The notes under the pieces are model-generated. The model saw nothing but the letters and a program-made list of their open reading frames with translations, searched no databases and was not told where the DNA came from. Of a stretch of DNA of 60,000 nucleotides, positions 50,126-60,000 are shown one piece after another (the stretch's first letter is position 1; each line of letters opens with the position of its first letter). The position numbers and the translations under genes are program-made. Origin of the DNA: Membranipora membranacea (Eukaryota; Bryozoa; Gymnolaemata; Cheilostomatida; Membraniporidae); assembly GCA_914767715.1 (NCBI GenBank), contig OU612069.1:6884001-6944000 (forward strand). Direction: 5' to 3'.

Positions 50126-50837
50126 TATACGTGTGCATAATACAAACATATATCATTATTATTATTATTTAAATTTCCATTATTATTATTATCATTTTAT
50201 AATGTTGGAGCAACCTATCCTAGTATGAGGGAAGTTATCAATAAGGCATAATATTAATTTAATTAATTATATATATTTTTGGCAATTTGAAAGATAATCG
50301 ACCAGAACAAAAATGCATCATGATGAGACTATATTTAGCAAATTAATTAGTCCTCATCACCTCATCTAATAACAAATCAACTCTCTACCAATTAAAAATA
50401 AACATAATTTGTACAGTAAGTCAATAAGACAAGTTTATTGATAGTGATAATCTGAGACTTTCAACTCTGTCAAATAGAATTATGTTAAAAGTTACTATGC
50501 CAAGGGTGTATTATCCTGTAAAAATAACTAAATGTAGCCGATTACCATTGAATAAGAAAACTTTGTTACTGAAAAATAGAGCAAAATGACGCTGTTTTCA
50601 TGATTATGTGGCCTATCAAACTTGAAATTTCTTCAGTTCAATGATCTTTCAATTACTAATTTTACTAATATTATTAATAGATCACCATAATTCATTTTCC
50701 ATGTTGTTCATTGTGACAATCAGGGTTGCTCAGATTTGGGCTCCCTAAACAGACTTCTAGCTTCTGAATGTGAACCTGCCATCATTGACTATCCTGTGCA
50801 GCGCAGTGTCATATCAATTATTCTCAGCTTTGGGAGA

Positions 50838-50970
50838 AGCGCTGTAAGCCCTCCCCCCCCCCACCCACAACCTCCCGATACGGGGTTCAGGGTGGAACCT
50901 CGACTCTCAAAGTCTAGAGAACAACGTAAGGCCTCACAAAGTAATAAATTTACTGCATACTGGAGGTGGT
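50838..50970. repeat. C-rich repeat segment, duplicate
   Basis: Counterpart of 6878-7015, with a slightly longer C run. Confidence 0.55.
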
Positions 50971-53912
50971 CTTAGGTTGAAATTAATTAGCAGATTAGCA
51001 AAAGAATGAAAAACAAGCAGCGCTAAAAATTTTGATCAAATTAATAGAGTGGGCATGAGTTGTCACAACAGAAGTGATAAATAACAAACGAAAGAATGAC
51101 TTATTATTCTTTGTTGCATTGCATTACATTGAAAAGTAAAAAAAAGTAAACTTTTTTTTTAATTTGTTGACCATGGTTTCAAATTAACCTAATTAGAATT
51201 TTACAGGAAAGAATAGTTTTGAAACTTTGTTCAGTTCATGTCTAATAGATGCAAGTGTTGCTCTGGTCATGTGGACAATTAGAATATGTCCATTGGCTCA
51301 AAACAATATTTTAATTGGATCGAATGCGAGGAAGTTTTACTTGATACTTTCGAAGGATTACTTCAAGGTTATGATTTTTGAGTGTGTACCTTCTCTTTTT
51401 GTCATTTTTATACATCTAGTATTCAAATATCTCAACAGTATCACAACTTGCTCTCCTTAAACAGGATTGCTAGACAGGCTGCAGAAGATTATTCCCGAAT
51501 GAGTATCTCAAGAGAAAATAGGTGTTTGACTAAATCAAAGACTGGTTTCTAAAAGACTGCTTCAATAAATTGTGACTTGGTTCGATTGGCGTTGCATTAA
51601 CAATATATGAAACTTAAATCAATGATTGCAAAATGAAGTGAGTTTCACAAAATGTGGGCTCGAGATGGAGGAACAATTAAACTGATCAGTCTGCTGTTTT
51701 GCCACTCATTCCCCTATTATTGTCCTAATAGGCGTGTCACAAGATGTGCATACAAGTGCCATATCAGTTAATATAAGGATGAATTGAGCGGTTTTTTAAT
51801 TTTAACTTCGTGGCATGAACCAGCCATAGCATGCATGTTCATCTTGGTCTATTTAGGTCTGTCCCGATGAGGTTCAATAATATATGTTGTATACTATCTA
51901 ATTTTTTGTTGCCCCTCTGTTTCTATAAAAAAATGTAGCCAATTCATGGTATACCCAACACATACCTCTTTCCCAGGTGGCTTGTTGGATTGAGCTGAAA
52001 AAAGATTCGCCATTCAATTTGGTTTATCCGTTCAGCTAAAACTGTATGTCCATTAAAACAAATTTTCCATCTGCTTATGCCTTTTTAGTACAGGTTGTCC
52101 CGTTAAATTTGTCCAACAGCTGGTCAAGGGGCACATGGACACATGTGGAACGTTTCGAATCCCATCAGCCACACACCTCGGGTGGGTGTTTAAAAATAAA
52201 AATCAACGATTTACCATTGTATCAATGCACAGTCAGATATGAGGCTATACTTCCTTAATTAGTTTTGTTCATTGTCTGACACGCTGGCAGGCTGGCTCAT
52301 AGTCTGAAAATAATCTCATTTAATATGTAACAATTGGCTCAAATAAACAATCAATATCATAATAAATCATAATAATAAGCAATTTTGGGTAGCACAGATC
52401 AAGTTTAAACTACTATCTGTATCACAAGTCTACGCCCACATATTGCCAAATTAGGAATCCTGTTCTTACAAATTCAAACGCTCTTATCATGCTGTTAGAA
52501 GTGGTACTTACTCTTGTCATGCAGGGTTAAATAAGCAAACGAGACAGTTTCTAACCGAGAGTTGTACAGTACATTAGTAACCATAATTTTATCACAATAA
52601 TATGTTTTGTGATATTAATTCAGGAAAATATTTGTGATAACTTTAACTCCATATCTCCTGTATTTATAAAACAACCAAGTGAATCTATGATTTCGTAATT
52701 ATAATAATAACAATTACTTTGGCAAGAATTATTCTTGGATTGAAAATCTCAATTCGCCTACATAGCAATACACCCCAGGTATGAATTAGGCCAGCAGTCA
52801 TCAAATCAACAGAGTTTTAGGATGATATTCACAGCCTTGGACTGTTGTTAATTAGTGCAAGAAAGGTTGGCGCTGCTCTGTATGGCAATGTAGACCAGCT
52901 TGATAAATGTTGCTTGATCTGTCACACCCGTTTAGGAACATCAATAACTTGATTATTGGGCAAATGACTCCGTTACGTCATCACTTTCTGGTAAAAATTA
53001 AGATAATCGGAGATTTCCAATACCAATTAGTTATATTAAGCTCAAAATTATGATGCCTAGGGTGTATTATCCCGTAGTAATTAATAAAATGTACTATCAA
53101 TGAAATATGAAATGGGCACAGCTTCTTAGATTGCTAAGATTATAAACATATCTAAATCTAACTCATTTAATATGTTGTTTATTGTGATAATCAGGGTTGC
53201 TCAGGTTAGGGCTTCCTAATCAGGATGGAGTTTTAGTTTTCAGATGTGATCCTGTCATCATTGACTATCCTGTGCAGCGCAGTGGAACACCAAATGAACT
53301 CTTGGGTTAAAGAGATAAAGCTTTTTTAGTTTGACAGGGGCGCTGTGAGGCCCACCGCTCCCCTCCCCTCCAACGGAAACACCGCTGCATTCTTTGATGA
53401 TACAACTATCAATCTCTAGCTGTCTCTGTACAAGGGAAAGGCACAGATTAGTAGGATCAATAATTTTTGAGAGCCTTTGCTTATTTTCAATAATCATTTG
53501 GCTAATACAGTAAGTTTCTGTATACACAGCCGTATTTTCTTATATTATTCAGAGTAAAGTTCTCAGTGCCGAGCATGTACTGCATACAAACTTTGGTTGA
53601 GATCAAACAACAAAGAGCTGACATGTTAGATGACAAACATAACTTTTTCACTTTGCTGCACTTCGTAATGACTGGATACCACATATATTAAATGAATTGT
53701 ATTGTATCATAATAGGCCTACAGACCTTGACATAGTTGTTTAGTATTGTTTGGTGTTACTTATAATGCATTGGTGGTCACTGGACAGAAATATCTTGAGT
53801 TGTAAGAGATTGGGACACAGACTAATTAAGCACCTATGCTGTATTAGATTTCTTGCTTTCCAATTTTTTATTAAATCCCAGTGGCCGTGGTGTTCCCTGA
53901 CAACAGGGATAA

Positions 53913-54084
53913 ATATGATTAACTGTCTTTTGAAAAAAAACCTAAAATTGGGAACTCTGATTTTGATTTAATAATTAATAACTTCCTTTTGTGTATATAT
54001 AATTTTTTGGAAACTCTACAAATAATTATCATGCACACATTTCAATTGATCATCTACATTAAGTTTGATTGATCGATTCTGAAT
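53913..54084. other. Linker, no gene
   Basis: It matches 43379-43539 (CTGTCTTTTGA, CTAAAATTGGGA, ACTCTACAAAT). No coding signal is seen. Confidence 0.55.
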
Positions 54085-57000
54085 TGGAGCTCTCATGTAA
54101 AGAGAAAAGACAAGACTGGCTGTTTTCCAAGTACGATTGCTTCCTCTTTATGTCATTTTTATGCAGTTTCACACCTCGCTCTCCGTAAACAGGAATGCTA
54201 GAAAGGCTGCAATAGTTTGTTCTCGAATGAGTATGTCAAGAGAAAACAGTTGTTTGAGCAGACTGGTTTCTACAAGGCTGTTCCAATATATTGTGACTTA
54301 ATTTGATGGGTGTCGCATTGGCAAGATCCATGGCTTAGATAAATGATGGCAACAGGAAGCGAGCATCACCAAATGTGGTCTAGAGTTTGAGGGATGTTCA
54401 CACTGATCAGTCTTATGACATAATAATGGGAGTGCCTGCTGTTATTGTCACTTATTCCCCTCTTTGTCTAAACAAGTGTAACACAAGACGTACGTCTAAG
54501 TGCCGTGTAGTAAATTGGAAAATGCTTGCTTGCTATGATAGGTTTTTTAAATTCAAGCTAGAACATGAACCAGTCATTGCATGCATGCTCATCTAGTTCT
54601 ATTCTGGTCTGCTGAAATAAGGGTCAGTAATACAGGTGGTGTTTTAAAGTATTCAGTCATTACAGCCATCATACAAGAGCAATCTTGCTATTTAGAGCAC
54701 TGTACTGCTCCAAATTTGTGTAAATTTTACACGGGCCCTAACATCTCTTCTTGTGGATGAAGACTTTTAACTGGCACATACAATCTCTTAATTTAAGCTG
54801 TTCTCAGCATAATGTCAACTAAGCACCTTGCTAGCAATAATGTAATTTCACTGGGGGCCAGTCGGTAAAGGCTTCAGATCAAGCTGAAGCAGTTGGGCAT
54901 TCCGTTTTGACTATCCGCCCATGCCTATTCAGCAAAATTGGTCTGTCCAATAAAACAAGTTGCCCCTCCGTCTATACCGGTCCAGTACAGGCTGTCCCCC
55001 CAACTGTGTCCGCATGGACACAGTCCAACGGTCGGGTATCCTGTCAGCCACTTACCTGGTGGTGAGTGCTTAAAAATAAAAATCAACGCCGACTAAAGGT
55101 ATCAACACAGCTTCTTTTTCATTGCATCATTGAACTGCCAGATGTGCCGCTAAACTTTCTTAATGTTATGAACTAAAGCAGTTTCTCTCTCAAAAGTATT
55201 TACAAAAACAAAAAGGAGAAAATAATTACTGTCCCAGGACAAAAAGACAAAATAATTAAAATAATTGTTACCACCTCATCGGTTTTGTTGTTTGTCAGAC
55301 ATTTTTGCAGACAGGCTCTTATATATCATAGTAAATTCATTTTTTTTGGCAGCACTAATCAAGTTCACACCAATTGTGCTGTAAAAAATGGATTTTAGTC
55401 TGGTAATGCAGGCTTAAATGGGCAAAGACCCGTCTTCTAACCGTAAGCCCTACTATCAATATCACAATAATATGTTTTTCTATATCAAAATACTTTTGTT
55501 GACTTAAATCCCACATCTCCCACTTGAAGATTCCGTATTATTCTTATAAAAATAAGTAATTAAATCCATAGTTAGGTAATTATAATAATAACAATTATTT
55601 TATGGAAAAATATTCCAAGATTGAAAATATCAATAGGCCTGCTTGATTGTTCGGCAAATGACTTCATTAGATCTTCCCCTACTTGTAAATATTAAGAGTA
55701 TAGCTATACTTATTTGCAGAAGATTTGTATGTGCGAGTGATGACAAAATATCTAGCAGCATGATTTTTCGTCCCTCAACTAAACGATTATAAGTTATCAG
55801 TAGTTATAAGTTTAGAAGAAAATATTACTAATTTGTGTATTGTGACACTCTAAAGCTGTGACCAATTTCATGAGCAAGATATAGGCTGTATATTTTAGGG
55901 TAAATACTAGATTATTGCACCTTAATTGAAATATGATAACAAATTTCTATTAATTTTTGTAACATAATCTATTGCACCAATAGACTTAATTAGAAACCTA
56001 GACAGGACACTACATATAGCTGAAATGAAGCACTCAATTGTGGGCAACACAACGTCATTGGAAGGTGTAGTAAGCAATGATATTATCATTGGTTTACTGT
56101 CAACATAACTCAATCAATTTTGATCGGATTTGGAGTTTCAAAATTGCTTTACAAACAGCAGCATCTTGTTATCAACTTGATGTTATTTCTGCTTCTAAGT
56201 GACTTATATTATTTCCTCTTTATCTCCCCCTACATTTTTTATAATTTGATGCAGAAACCATCACAAAATGGTTGAAAGTTACTGTCCAGGGTTAGCGGTG
56301 TATTTACTATTTAATCGACGAAATGAATGCAAAGAATCATGAATTTCATACAACGTGATGAAATGTTGGCAAAATGTTATCTTTTATTAACCAGATGACT
56401 CAATTAAAATGCACTTCTACAAATGCTAAAAGGGTCCACTTTTTTGTATGACCTCGCTGTGACGTTGCAAATAGAAGAATCATTTAGGGTCACTCTATCG
56501 TATTTTCCATTCATTTAATGCAGCATTTCTAGAAATTTATTCTCAGTTTTCTCATATAAACTTGGATGCAAGCTGACATGCTATATTTATTCTCTATTGA
56601 AAAGTATCAGGCACAGCATATAAAGGATTCTTTTGTTTACCAAAAGTTGAATCAATGAAAAGCATTGAATTCTATAGAGGCCTCACAATCAGCACAATAC
56701 AATGATACAATATTCATATCACAATGAAGATTTGATGTGAACCTGTAGTCTTGTCTTCTATCATGACATCACTTATAATATCAGATTATGAGTATTGAAT
56801 ACCGACTTAGATTATTGTTCCTAATATGAAAATGGAACCCATATTCAATTGTGAAAGCAGAATATATAAAGTACCTAGGTATGATAGAAGAAACAGTAAT
56901 TTTAGAACCCTCCACATGATAAAGAAATATTGGGATTCTAAAACAAGGACTGGCAGATTTATTCATTATTTTACCTAAGTCATTTCAGTACACATGAAGG

Positions 57001-57310
57001 GGGTAAATGTGATCACAGTACACTCTTAATTATTTTAATACCTATAAGTCTTATGAGCTTGCCTCTCCTAACTTCAGGCCACCAGGTTTCAGTATCTTGC
57101 CCATATCATACCTTACAGCAAATTTACACATCATCACTATTGGCGCTGATAATAGAAACCAGATCTCGCAAATCCCTGTCACAGAGTAGCAAATTCAAGC
57201 TCCATCCAAGCATTGTATCTCAACCATCTTAAATCGCACAGGGGCACACACAGCAATTCCACTGCGTTAAATTGTAATATTTCAAAACTTCTAGACTCTA
57301 GTGTTTTGTC
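54085..57310. repeat. a-type intronic module, copy 5
   Basis: All landmarks are present. It has a deletion near 55325-55375 relative to copy 1, and is broken at GTGTTTTGTCAG, where module H follows, as in copy 3. Confidence 0.8.
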
Positions 57311-57544
57311 AGCAAACAGCATTAGGCACACAAAAATGAAGCCATCGGCCAGCCACAGCAGACTATATTTTTCATTTTGATGATTCAGAGTGTATGTTGA
57401 AAAAGATATGCAATACCAATTTCCAGAGTTGTGGCAACTGATTGCCAATTTTAATTTAATTATTTTATGCCATAGGTTTATCAGTATTATTGGCATTTGG
57501 GACAACCAACCTTCTAACTTTGTAACGTATAATCTGGAAACCTG
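57311..57544. repeat. Module H, copy 2
   Basis: It matches 39045-39299, with short deletions near 57390 and 57510. Confidence 0.7.
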
Positions 57545-57645
57545 TGACAAGTAATATGAACAAACAGGGATAAAACCTTAATTAAAACAATGCTCACATA
57601 ATTACTTATATATATACTCCATATTCATTCTGGTAGTATTAATAA

Positions 57646-57804
57646 GTCAAGGGAATATGGTCGATAACTGAGGTACCAAAGATTTATTTTAAAAGAATAA
57701 ATAATGAAAGTGTGTTTGAACTACTAGGAACACCAAAACATAAAAATACAGAGATTACAGCTAAATTTTTTAGAAGAAGAAATATAAAAATACAAGTATT
57801 ATGA
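57646..57804 (+). pseudogene. Short protein-like remnant, possible mobile-element fragment
   Basis: A 52-codon open stretch between stops reads EVPKIYFKRINNESVFELLG, then TPKHKNTEITAKFFRRRN, and ends in TGA. It has no ATG and no paralogue here. It lies about 75 nt before the putative retrotransposon tail at 57854-57967, so both may belong to one decayed element. I do not recognise the family of this part. Confidence 0.3.
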
Positions 57805-57853
57805 AGTAAAAAAGTTTAATAATTCTCCACCAAAAAGATGGCTTATGACGTCT

Positions 57854-57967
57854 AACTAGAATAATTTGAGATCAGGGCACAACTTTATGGTCAGAGGCAA
57901 GTCATTAAATAACTTGGCACCAATTTTCACTAGTGAGACCAATTCAATTCAGTTTGAAAACTGTTAA
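57854..57967 (+). pseudogene. Probable non-LTR retrotransposon ORF2 C-terminal remnant
   Basis: The frame reads NNLRSGHNFMVRGKSLNNLA, then PIFTSETNSIQFENC and a stop. The F.VRG..L.N.L.P arrangement resembles the conserved segment near the C-terminus of ORF2 proteins of several non-LTR retrotransposon clades. Upstream frames are interrupted. The island 57545-57955 is absent from sister modules, which fits a 5'-truncated insertion. It is short, so the assignment is tentative. Confidence 0.4.
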
Positions 57968-58130
57968 AATGTATAAATAATGGTACAGCTTGATGATGAA
58001 ATTGATATGCTTTTGCCTTGTCTAGTTTTAAGTTAATTTGGATTTATGATGTTTAAACATCTGCTATCGACTCTTAGGACTCTTTTAGATATATTAATTA
58101 GAGCAATAAGGTTATATTCAATCTTTGGAT
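57955..58130. repeat. Module D, copy 5 (3' part only)
   Basis: It matches 10560-10745, including TGATGATGAAATTGATATGC and CGACTCTTAGGACT, and leads into LRR block 5. Confidence 0.6.
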
Positions 58131-58690
58131 TTATTTACCCTGTGTACACGACAGCAGCTAAGGGTTCATTCAACAACTTACCTTTTCTCTCAAAGTTTGC
58201 TTTGACTGGGTTCCATTTAATCTCTTTGACATGGGATTTAAAATTCGTACATTTATCTATAACTGATAGTTGCAACTTATATGGGTAATTGATCAATCTG
58301 AAACTTTCTCCTATTAATAGAATGCGTTGCTCAATTGTGTTTGCTCCATCAAATAACAAGCAGTATTACATGGTATTTTAACATTCTGTTATTTATCCAC
58401 CACAGCATCTGCAAACTGCCAAGACTGGAGTCGTTGGAGGTTCATTCGAATAAGGGTCTACAGACATTACCTGCGAGATTGGGGGAAATTCAATCATTGA
58501 AGAGTATAGCGGCTTGGAGGTGTGGCTTGACCAGCCTTCCAGACAGGTGAGTCAGATGCTTGCAACAGTAGTATATCGGACTTGTTGTACAATTAGTTTG
58601 TTCCCTCTGCGTATGGTGATTTCTCTTAAAGTTTGCTATGACTGGGTTAGGTTTTGTTTAATATCATTGACATGGGACTTAAAAGTCATA
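58131..58690 (+). repeat. LRR block E, copy 5
   Basis: LRR exon with flanks. The 5' flank is shortened compared with copy 1, and the 3' flank is interrupted at about 58695 by a unique insertion before resuming at 59316. Confidence 0.75.
58406..58546 (+). CDS. LRR cassette exon 5
   Basis: A 141-nt phase 2-2 cassette with an ATCCACCACAG acceptor and an intact GTGAGTCAG donor. The translation begins SICKLPRLESLEVHSNKGL and ends RCGLTSLPD. Compared with cassette 4 I count 25 nucleotide differences, in 10 replacement codons and 3 silent ones. Several codons change at two or three positions at once (for example Ile to Trp at 38, Asp to Arg at 39, Tyr to Ala at 36). The changes again cluster at the exposed LRR strand positions 12, 14, 15, 17, 36, 38 and 39, while Leu, Asn, Cys and Pro scaffold residues are kept. 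It is probably the downstream cassette of the same array. Confidence 0.75.
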
Positions 58691-58694
58691 TTTT

Positions 58695-59315
58695 TTTTCT
58701 CATTTCAATAATTGCTACACAATCAAATGGCTGCAACTTTAAAAATTGCTTTATACTTTTATTTACGCAATGCGTGAAATAGACTTCAGGTATAAAGAAC
58801 AAATTTCATTCCTGGCAATAAAAGTTTTGCCGAAGAATAGGACGCAGGCGGGTTGGTGAATGCCGATTCATCCCAGCTCTGACAGTTTGAATTTTGGGTG
58901 ATGGTTAGTCACCAGTCAACGATTAGTCTCCAAACGCAAACAGAAATATTCAGATCGTGAGAATGATCGGTCTAAATCTGTGCAAGCGTTGGTCTCTGAT
59001 TCGAAAAATTGAGTGCTCTACTGTAACAGGTAATCATGTGACACTCTTCTCACACGTTCTAAAACTAGAAAGAACATCATGTAACAAATACAAGGTGATA
59101 GGAGGGGGGATGGAGGGTTTCAAAAACTCAAGAGTACAGTGCTACCTTGTCTGAGGCAAAGAAATGAAAGGGAAGCCAACATTAAATATCCTGATGATCA
59201 GAATTCAGAGTTGCTTCAACAACCAAGCTGTGAGGAAAGCCTCATTAACCATTAGAAGCCAGCTCATGAATACACAAACAATTTTAATCTAAAAAGTCCA
59301 CTTTTTACAAAATGG
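58695..59315. other. Unique insertion in intron after LRR exon 5
   Basis: In sister blocks the sequence runs from AACTCATATTTGTATC straight to TAAAAGTACTCCTAAAT. Here about 620 nt intervene, with a somewhat higher GC content around 58830-59130. A 65-codon frame at 58957 has no recognisable motif, and no terminal inverted repeats are seen. Confidence 0.5.
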
Positions 59316-59654
59316 TAATTTATCTAAAATTACTCGTAAATATCTAAATTTGTCAGAATGTTTGAGGACAACATGCCCTGAACAATTAGTTAGAGAAAAT
59401 CAACTCAAAATCAAATTAGGAGACTGTCATAACATCTGTCTTTGATGCGTCAAGTATCAATGCATCACAATTATACCAGTCAGAAGCTAAGGCTAGTGAA
59501 TATTCCACATTTTTTATGGATTGAGTGAAATGTCACTGTGGATTGATAAATTGAATCGCATAACATAAATCGCTAGAAAACAAGTTTAATTAAGCATTTA
59601 TATTTACATATTGAGTCAGCAATTATAGATTGAGTTTCACATCTGAATCACGTA
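59316..59654. repeat. LRR block E, copy 5, 3' flank continued
   Basis: It matches 26000-26320 and 40110-40420 (TTTGAGGACAACATGCCCT, CATAACATCTGTCTTTGATG). Confidence 0.7.
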
Positions 59655-59724
59655 ACTTGCATCACTAAAAACACCTATGAATATCTGAAACAAAGTTGTG
59701 AGTCAGATGCTTGCATCAGTAGTA
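59655..59724 (+). pseudogene. Relict LRR cassette with exon deleted, second copy
   Basis: ACTTGCATCACTAAAAAC and ATATCTGAAAC of the usual 5' flank are followed directly by GTGAGTCAGATGCTTGC of the usual 3' flank. The exon is missing, as at 40420-40488. The two relicts and the sequence after them match, so the deletion predates their duplication. Confidence 0.6.
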
Positions 59725-60000
59725 CCTTTGAGAAAACGAGATGCGCTTCCCTACAGTGGCGCTAAAAGAGGTCAGGACAACATTGGTCTGACCCCATTAC
59801 ACTAACTTTCCTTTGAGGAAAACTTAAATTTGGGAACTCTGGTTTTAAGTGCAAATAATTTAGTTGGTGCATCATCGATTTAATTAGGCGCAAGGGAAAT
59901 GAAAGCACATACATATGCAATTATATTACGATTCGATATTAACAATTTAACAATATTAGGATAATTTATTCTGTCTCTGCCAAGTTGTTGCGAAATAAAA
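59725..60000. repeat. Linker after relict cassette, no gene
   Basis: It matches 40489-40720 (CGCTTCCCTA, GGTCTGACCCCATTACA, TTCCTTTGAGGAAAACTTAA) and continues out of the window. Confidence 0.6.

Larger units (their letters stand above)
49074..53912. repeat. 4.8-kb segmental duplication, copy 2
   Basis: Counterpart of 5124-9955, with the same SINE in the same place, the same b-type and C modules, and only scattered differences. Its junctions differ from copy 1 on both sides: module F on the left, and AACTGTCTTTTGA on the right. Confidence 0.9.

Overview
This window is AT-rich, intron- and repeat-dominated animal nuclear DNA. No open frame exceeds about 125 codons, there is no operon-like packing, and the only convincing coding signals are short exons with eukaryotic splice sites. 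A tRNA-derived SINE with a tail resembling those of deuterostome SINE/L2 elements, plus many copies of a TAGGCCTA word, suggest a marine invertebrate, possibly a deuterostome. I cannot name the species.

The main content is an array of duplicated modules on the + strand, each carrying one 141-nt leucine-rich-repeat (LRR) cassette exon. Four full-length exons lie at 13111-13251, 35643-35783, 39800-39940 and 58406-58546, a truncated one at 25754-25815, and two exon-less relicts near 40420-40488 and 59655-59724. Each cassette is phase 2-2 and encodes 47 residues (two intracellular-type LRRs), so any number can be joined in frame. The intact copies share a branch-point-like TTTTAAC, a CAG acceptor and a GTGAGT donor. 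Differences between copies concentrate at the exposed positions of the LRR strands. Between the two youngest copies every exon difference changes an amino acid, while the flanking introns are almost identical. The first and last exons of the gene, and any effector or membrane domain, are outside the window or not recognisable.

Almost everything else is a mosaic of the same duplicated intronic modules. The a-type modules (about 3-4 kb) lie at 1218-5118, 10860-12433 plus 13676-14305, 35930-39044, 43540-46796 and 54085-57310. A 4.8-kb near-identical duplication pairs 5124-9955 with 49074-53912, with a third, SINE-less partial copy at 24228-25748. Smaller modules (C, D, F, G, H and b-type) recur between them.

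The largest non-repeated stretch, 14896-23426, interrupts one module precisely and has imperfect terminal inverted repeats, so it looks like an 8.5-kb transposon-like insertion. It contains two related foldback elements, a tRNA-Ala-like pseudogene, a tRNA-like SINE head, a duplicated exon-like segment and one possible minus-strand exon. Other unique islands are a frameshifted minus-strand ORF with a SAP-like motif (27028-28245), a probable non-LTR retrotransposon remnant (57646-57967), and insertions at 30038-30895, 46797-47770 and 58695-59315.
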